From assembly GCA_028875725.1 (NCBI GenBank), contig JAPPCR010000006.1, forward strand, positions 460,134 through 524,133: 64,000 bases of DNA, given 5' to 3'. Position numbers and translations under genes: made by a program. Source of the stretch: Acidobacteriota bacterium (GTDB lineage: Bacteria > Acidobacteriota > Thermoanaerobaculia > Multivoradales > Multivoraceae). The notes beneath the pieces were generated by a model. The model did not search any database, was not told the origin of the DNA, and saw only the letters and a list, made by a program, of their open reading frames with translations. Positions 60,227-64,000 of the stretch are shown here, in pieces. Position 1 is the stretch's first letter. Each line of letters begins with the position of its first letter.

Positions 60227-61255
60227 TTAGTAGCCGACCTGCTTGTTGACCACGTTGCGCAGCGGCCTGCCGGTCGCGAAGCGCGTGATGTTGTCGCGCA
60301 GGAGCTGCGTTCGACGCTCTTCCAGCCGGTCGGAGATCGTCGCCAGGTGCGGGGTGATCGTCACGTTCGACATCGTCCACAGCGGGTGACCGGTCGGCAG
60401 CGGCTCGGGATCGGTCACGTCGAGGCCGGCGGCGCGGACCTTGCCGCTTTCAAGCGCCGCGACCAGGGCGTCCGTGTCGACGATCTTGCCGCGCGAGATG
60501 TTGATGAAGTAGACGTCCTGCTTCATCAGCTCGAACTGGCGGGCGCCGATCATGCCCTCCGTGGCGGGCGTGTGCGGCACGGAGGAGAAGACGACGTCGG
60601 CCCGCGGCAGCAGGTCGTCGAGTTCGTCGGGCTTGCCGACGTAGGCGACATCGCGGTGGATCGGGATGTCCTTCGGATCGACGCCGATCACGGTCATGCC
60701 GAAGGCCGCGGCCCGCTGCGCGATCTGGGTGCCGATGCCGCCGAGGCCGATGACCAGGGCAGTCTTGCCCCGGAGCTCGATCATCGGCAGCGCGCGGTCC
60801 GTGTTCCAGCCTTCCGGCATCTGGGCGTTGAACGCCTTGATGTTGCGGGTGAAGTTCAGGAGCAGGGCAAAGGCGTGGTCGGCGATCTCCGGGCCCTGGA
60901 TGATCTTCGCGTTGGTCAGGGTGATGTCGCTGTCGCGCAGGTCGGGAATCTCGAGGAAGCCCTCGACACCGGCGGAGTTGCTCTGGATCCAGCGCAGCTT
61001 GCTGTCGGCCGTCAGGAAGTTCTCGATGCCGCGGTAGCCCGCGATCAGGCCGTTGCAGACGTTCGGGTCGAGGCCCTCTTCCAGGGCGACCAGGTCGAGG
61101 TTGTCGTGCTCGTCCTCCAGGTCTCCGAGCGCATCGGTAAAGAACGCCGGCATGCACACCGTGACGGTCTGCCCGAACGCGCCGGAGGCCGCGAACAGGA
61201 GGAGAAGAACGGTGAGCAGAACCGGTCTGAGATCCAGCGCTGGACGGTGGAGCAT
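60227..61255 (-). CDS. D-2-hydroxyacid dehydrogenase with an N-terminal signal peptide
   Basis: A 342-residue NAD-dependent 2-hydroxyacid dehydrogenase. The Rossmann motif is VIGLGGIGTQIAQRAAAFGM. The catalytic Arg is in INISRGKIVDTDAL, Glu in DVTDPEPLPTGHP and His in NVTITPHLATIS. An unusual N-terminal Sec-like segment (PVLLTVLLLLFAASGAFG) precedes the catalytic domain, although the family is normally cytoplasmic and NAD-dependent. The enzyme ends NVVNKQVGY. Its stop TAA is one base from the candidate ACG start of the next gene. Confidence 0.82.
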   Translation of the reverse strand: MLHRPALDLRPVLLTVLLLLFAASGAFGQTVTVCMPAFFTDALGDLEDEHDNLDLVALEEGLDPNVCNGLIAGYRGIENFLTADSKLRWIQSNSAGVEGFLEIPDLRDSDITLTNAKIIQGPEIADHAFALLLNFTRNIKAFNAQMPEGWNTDRALPMIELRGKTALVIGLGGIGTQIAQRAAAFGMTVIGVDPKDIPIHRDVAYVGKPDELDDLLPRADVVFSSVPHTPATEGMIGARQFELMKQDVYFINISRGKIVDTDALVAALESGKVRAAGLDVTDPEPLPTGHPLWTMSNVTITPHLATISDRLEERRTQLLRDNITRFATGRPLRNVVNKQVGY

Positions 61256-61401
61256 GGGCGTGTCTCCTGAGCGATAGGCGGTTGTAAACGGGCGAAGTGT
61301 GGAGCGTAGCAGTGCCTGCCGCGGGCGGTTCCTCAGGTGTTACCATGCCGCCGCTCTCGGCCCCGAGAACCGACGCCCCAAACCGACAGGAAGCGAGCCA
61401 G

Positions 61402-61968
61402 ATGACGACCGACGCCCTCCGCGAACGCGGCGATTCACTGGAGGATGCCTTCTTCCGCAACATGGACAGGGAGCTGATCGACGAGCTCCGCGCGAAGAAA
61501 GAGCGTGAGCAGCAACTTGATGAACTGGCTGCGGCTTCGGGCATCGCGCACCGTGACGTTCTCGGCGCCCTGCTCGATGCGGGCATGCACGGCGAGGCGC
61601 TGGTGGCGGCGGGTCTGGTGCCGCTGATCGAGGTTGCGTGGTCGGACCACGCGATGGACGCCGCGGAGCGGGACGCGATCATGCAGGCCGCCAGGGACGC
61701 CGGGGTGACTCGCGGGTCGACTGCTGCCGAACTCCTCTCCGCCTGGCTGGAGCGGCGTCCGGGAGCGGAACTGCTCGAGGCCTGGAAGGGCTATGCGGCC
61801 GCGCTGGTCGCCGAGCTCGACGAAGCGGACGCCGCGAGGGTGCGCGGCGACATCATGAGCCGGGCGCAGGCCGTCGCTGAAGCCGCGGGCGGCTTCCTCG
61901 GTCTCGGCAGCGTGTCCCGCGAGGAGCGGCGGATGCTCGCCGAGCTGGCCGCGGCGCTCGGCGGCTGA
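61402..61968 (+). CDS. TerB-like domain protein
   Basis: A 188-residue acidic, helical cytoplasmic protein. The segment LIEVAWSDHAMDAAERDAIM near residue 75 is a TerB/DjlA-like signature with its paired acids. An N-terminal coiled region (ELIDELRAKKEREQQLDELA) and a C-terminal helix (VSREERRMLAELAAALGG) flank it. TerB-like proteins bind metal and are linked to stress responses; no specific role is shown. ATG at 61402 after an AGGAAG ribosome-binding site. Confidence 0.6.
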   Translation: MTTDALRERGDSLEDAFFRNMDRELIDELRAKKEREQQLDELAAASGIAHRDVLGALLDAGMHGEALVAAGLVPLIEVAWSDHAMDAAERDAIMQAARDAGVTRGSTAAELLSAWLERRPGAELLEAWKGYAAALVAELDEADAARVRGDIMSRAQAVAEAAGGFLGLGSVSREERRMLAELAAALGG

Positions 61969-61970
61969 GG

Positions 61971-62094
61971 CGCTACCAGCTCGCCTTGATCACGCCCGGA
62001 CGGGGTTGCTGCCGCCGCGGAGCGCCGCGCGTAGGTTCCCGACGAGCGCTTGCGCTTCGCCGGTCCGCTACCAGCTCGCCTTGATCACGCCCGG
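61971..62094. repeat. 29-bp direct repeat duplicating the 3' end of rpsN
   Basis: Copies at 61971-61999 and 62066-62094 are identical over 29 bases. The second contains the last codons and stop of rpsN (PGVIKASW plus TAG read on the minus strand). The first is an isolated remnant 95 bases downstream of rpsN and immediately after the TerB-like gene. The 66 bases between carry no gene. Confidence 0.75.
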
Positions 62095-62373
62095 GAGCTC
62101 GCCGCGGAGCGCGAGGTCGCGCAGGGCGATCCGCGACAGGCCGAACTTCCGGTAGTAGCCGCGGGGCCGGCCGCTGACGGCGCAGCGGTTGCGGACACGA
62201 ACCGGGCTGGAGTCGCGGGGGAGCTTGTTCAGCAGGCGTTGGGCCTCGAAGCGCTGGTCGGGCGGCAGACGCTCGTCCTTCGCCAGCGCCCGCAACTCGT
62301 CGCGGCGCTCCTTGTATCTCTCGACGATCTGCTTGCGGCGGTCGTTCTTGGCGACTGATGCCTTGGTGGCCAT
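62068..62373 (-). CDS. rpsN: 30S ribosomal protein S14
   Basis: A 101-residue, zinc-free long-form S14. It has the basic N-terminus ([20 protein letters not shown]) and C-terminal RNA-binding block ([33 protein letters not shown]). The CxxC zinc motifs of short-form S14 are absent. The ATG at 62373 gives the usual length. It stands alone rather than in the spc operon, which is normal for long-form paralogues used under zinc limitation or as relocated sole copies. Confidence 0.93.
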   Translation of the reverse strand: MATKASVAKNDRRKQIVERYKERRDELRALAKDERLPPDQRFEAQRLLNKLPRDSSPVRVRNRCAVSGRPRGYYRKFGLSRIALRDLALRGELPGVIKASW

Positions 62374-62702
62374 CTGTTCCGTGTTCCCTTGGCTGATTTC
62401 GATGCCGACGTGGCCTGCCCGGCGCGTCCGCTGCCGCGGCGCGCAGGGAGCGCGTACCTTAGCAGGTTTCCCCGGGAGCGTCTGCGCTGGCACCTGGCGA
62501 GCCGGCTCGTCCCGTTCGCGCAAACATTCGCTCAGGTTCGCTAACAAAAGCCCCTTGACCGTCAGAGCGGACTCGGACAACGTGACGCTGACCATCTACA
62601 GGTGTGACGGTCATGTCGGAATCGGTACGTTAGAGGGCGGGCGTTGGTCCGATGAGTCTTCGACGGCAAGCCCTGAGGCAACTGAGACGGGAGGTTTGTG
62701 TC
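62374..62702. promoter_or_regulatory. Divergent intergenic region rpsN / PQQ-like propeller
   Basis: A 329-base gap without a supported gene. On the minus strand a TAAGGT -10-like box (62461-62456) might serve rpsN. On the plus strand TTGACC (62555-62560) is a -35 candidate with a poor CAACGT -10. A GGGAGG ribosome-binding site (62688-62693) precedes the propeller ATG. The segment 62650-62690 has GACGG/CGGGAG-type complementarity but does not match a riboswitch I can name. Confidence 0.35.
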
Positions 62703-64000
62703 ATGGGTGGAGCGTGCGAATCGGGACGTCTCGCAGCGAGTTGGGCACCGGCTCCAGGGATCAGTAGATGGGTGGTCGCGGCGCTCGTGCTCGGTGCCCT
62801 GACCGTACCTTCAGCCGCCCAGGGCTCCGACTGGCCGCAGTGGCGCGGGCCGAATCGCGACGGTCAGGCGGTCGGCGCCGAACTTCCAGCAGAGCTGCCC
62901 TCGGCACTCCACCAACTCTGGAAAGTGCGGGTCGGCGGTGGTCAGTCCTCTCCCATCGTGGTCGGCGATCGCGTTTTCGTGCACGCGCGGCAGGGCGAGG
63001 AGGAGGTTGTGCTCGCCCTGTCGGCGGCGACCGGCGAGGAGCTCTGGCGGCACAGCTACGTTGCCTCCTACGCGCCCAGAACCGCGGCAATCCAGTACGG
63101 CCCGGGTCCGAAGTCGACCATGCTCGCTGAAGGCGATTCGGTCTACAGCTTCGGTATCAGGGAGCGTCTTCTGGCCGTGGACGCCGGTTCGGGCAATGTG
63201 CGCTGGGAGAAGACCTTCGACGATCTCTACGAGGAGCCGTACCCGGTTTGGGGGACCGCCTCGTCGCCGCTGGTCGAGGGCAACCTGCTGATCGTTCCGA
63301 TCGGCACCACGGGCAACGAGCAGCAGGGAGATGAGGGCGCGCTGGTCGCCTACGACAAGACGACCGGCGAGGAAGTGTGGCGCGTCGACGGACCGCCGGC
63401 ATACGCCTCGCCCGTGGCGTTCGACCACGGCGGTGTGCGACAGATCGTGACGATGGACGACGTGTCCTTTTTCGGAGTCGGCGCCACCGATGGCGATCCG
63501 CTGTGGTCGCTCGACTTCACGACTGCCTTCCAGCAGAACACGCCGACCGCGGTTCGTTACGACGGCAAGTTCATCCTCTCGGGTTACCAGTGGGGGACTG
63601 CCGCGATCAGGGTCGAACCGCCGGCCAAGGCGAAGGGCGACTGGTCGGTGAGCGAGGTCTGGAAGACGACGGACGCGGAGCTCTACATGGACTCCGCGGT
63701 GCTCGTCGGCGACCACCTGTACTTCCGTTCGAACAAGAGAGCCGGCACCTTCGTCTGTCTCGATCCCGCCACCGGAGAGATCGTCTGGCAGGGGCCCGGC
63801 CGGTGGGCCGCCTATGCGTCGGTGATCGCCGTCGGCGACCGCCTCCTCGTGCTGACGGACGAAGCGGAACTCAAGGTGATCGCGGCGGATCCGTCGGCGT
63901 ACCGGGAACTGGCCTCCTGGGAGGTGGCCGACAGCACGACCTGGGCCCACCTGGCGCTCTCCGGGTCACGGGTCTACGTGAAGGACGAGGAACACCTGGC
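62703..64000 (+). CDS. Secreted PQQ-like beta-propeller protein (3' end cut by window edge)
   Basis: Open to the right edge, at least 432 residues. A long n-region with a hydrophobic core (VVAALVLGALTVPSAAQG) is followed by WPQWRGPNRDG and blades GQSSPIVVGDRVFVHARQGE, ALSAATGEELWRHSYV, AVDAGSGNVRWEKTF and CLDPATGEIVWQGPG. Family type as the gene at 10949. An alternative GTG start at 62772 would shorten the signal. Role unknown. Confidence 0.75.
   Translation, partial: MGGACESGRLAASWAPAPGISRWVVAALVLGALTVPSAAQGSDWPQWRGPNRDGQAVGAELPAELPSALHQLWKVRVGGGQSSPIVVGDRVFVHARQGEEEVVLALSAATGEELWRHSYVASYAPRTAAIQYGPGPKSTMLAEGDSVYSFGIRERLLAVDAGSGNVRWEKTFDDLYEEPYPVWGTASSPLVEGNLLIVPIGTTGNEQQGDEGALVAYDKTTGEEVWRVDGPPAYASPVAFDHGGVRQIVTMDDVSFFGVGATDGDPLWSLDFTTAFQQNTPTAVRYDGKFILSGYQWGTAAIRVEPPAKAKGDWSVSEVWKTTDAELYMDSAVLVGDHLYFRSNKRAGTFVCLDPATGEIVWQGPGRWAAYASVIAVGDRLLVLTDEAELKVIAADPSAYRELASWEVADSTTWAHLALSGSRVYVKDEEHL

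Noticed and set aside
57808..60249. Plus-strand open frame of 813 codons
   Set aside because: Antisense to the BNR propeller protein, whose repeated Asp-box blades are only on the minus strand.
62580..62702. Riboswitch upstream of the second propeller gene
   Set aside because: Compared by eye with c-di-GMP, cobalamin, SAM, glycine and TPP cores; none fits.
1..64000. CRISPR arrays, tRNA/rRNA genes, IS elements or prophage genes
   Set aside because: No regularly spaced repeats, transposase or integrase motifs, or cloverleaf-like sequence were recognised in the intergenic gaps I read.

Overview
This is a very G+C-rich, gene-dense bacterial chromosome segment with small gaps and many 1–4 base gene overlaps. 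I see no rRNA, tRNA, CRISPR array, transposase or phage gene. The gene set suggests a heterotrophic Acidobacteriota-like bacterium. Pointers are a VWFA-related secreted protein, a roughly 1,080-residue VPS10/BNR beta-propeller protein, WPxxRGP-type PQQ-like propellers, a cytochrome c/copper-monooxygenase-like protein, and exported M24 and S9 peptidases. This placement is an inference; a 16S or marker-gene tree would settle it.

Layout. 1–3.9 kb: MltA lytic transglycosylase (cut by the left edge), MetX homoserine acyltransferase, a glyoxalase-like protein and an outer-membrane barrel. 3.9–8.2 kb: a UDP-sulfoquinovose synthase gene divergent from a glycosyltransferase–polysaccharide deacetylase–GNAT operon, a candidate sulfoquinovose glycan or glycolipid locus. 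8.2–10.9 kb: a zinc-type oxidoreductase and an AlkA–Ogt alkylation-repair pair. 10.9–16.0 kb: secreted PQQ-like propeller, cytochrome c/copper-monooxygenase-like protein, Gfo/Idh oxidoreductase, DUF4332 protein and cupredoxin. 16.0–23.4 kb: ribosomal protein S4, PA0069-type radical SAM protein, an NDH-2-like/SelD fusion, CaiB CoA-transferase and a secreted amidohydrolase. 23.4–28.4 kb: a neutral-lipid/granule operon (two WS/DGAT-type proteins, one with a broken catalytic motif, a lipase, a phasin and a GNAT). 28.5–33.1 kb: an operon of PhyH dioxygenase, sulfotransferase-like P-loop protein, class IV aminotransferase and GT39. 33.1–38.6 kb: an APH-fold protein lacking its catalytic Asp, M24 peptidase, a small membrane protein, a TIM-barrel lipoprotein and an FAD-linked oxidase. 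38.7–43.3 kb: a VapBC module with a perfect palindromic operator, TesB thioesterase, LOG-like protein, a Tat-exported DSD1-type PLP enzyme and the VWFA-related protein. 43.3–54.1 kb: one long minus-strand run of acyl-CoA synthetase, PfkB kinase, S9 peptidase, lipoprotein and an eight-gene Mrp/Mbh-type cation antiporter module. 54.1–64 kb: an inverted-repeat element, S1/P1 nuclease, ThpR, alpha/beta hydrolase, VPS10/BNR protein, an apparently exported D-2-hydroxyacid dehydrogenase, a TerB-like protein, ribosomal protein S14 and a second PQQ-like propeller cut by the right edge.

Recurring oddities are NTGA stop/start overlaps (ATGA, GTGA, TTGA and possibly CTGA), two genes whose complete N-terminus is reachable only from a non-ATG/GTG/TTG codon, and duplicated 3'-end remnants just downstream of two genes (rpsN and the DUF4332 gene). 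No single novel defence or biosynthetic system stands out clearly. The most promising leads are the sulfoquinovose locus, the stand-alone Mbh-ordered antiporter module and the aminotransferase–sulfotransferase–dioxygenase operon.
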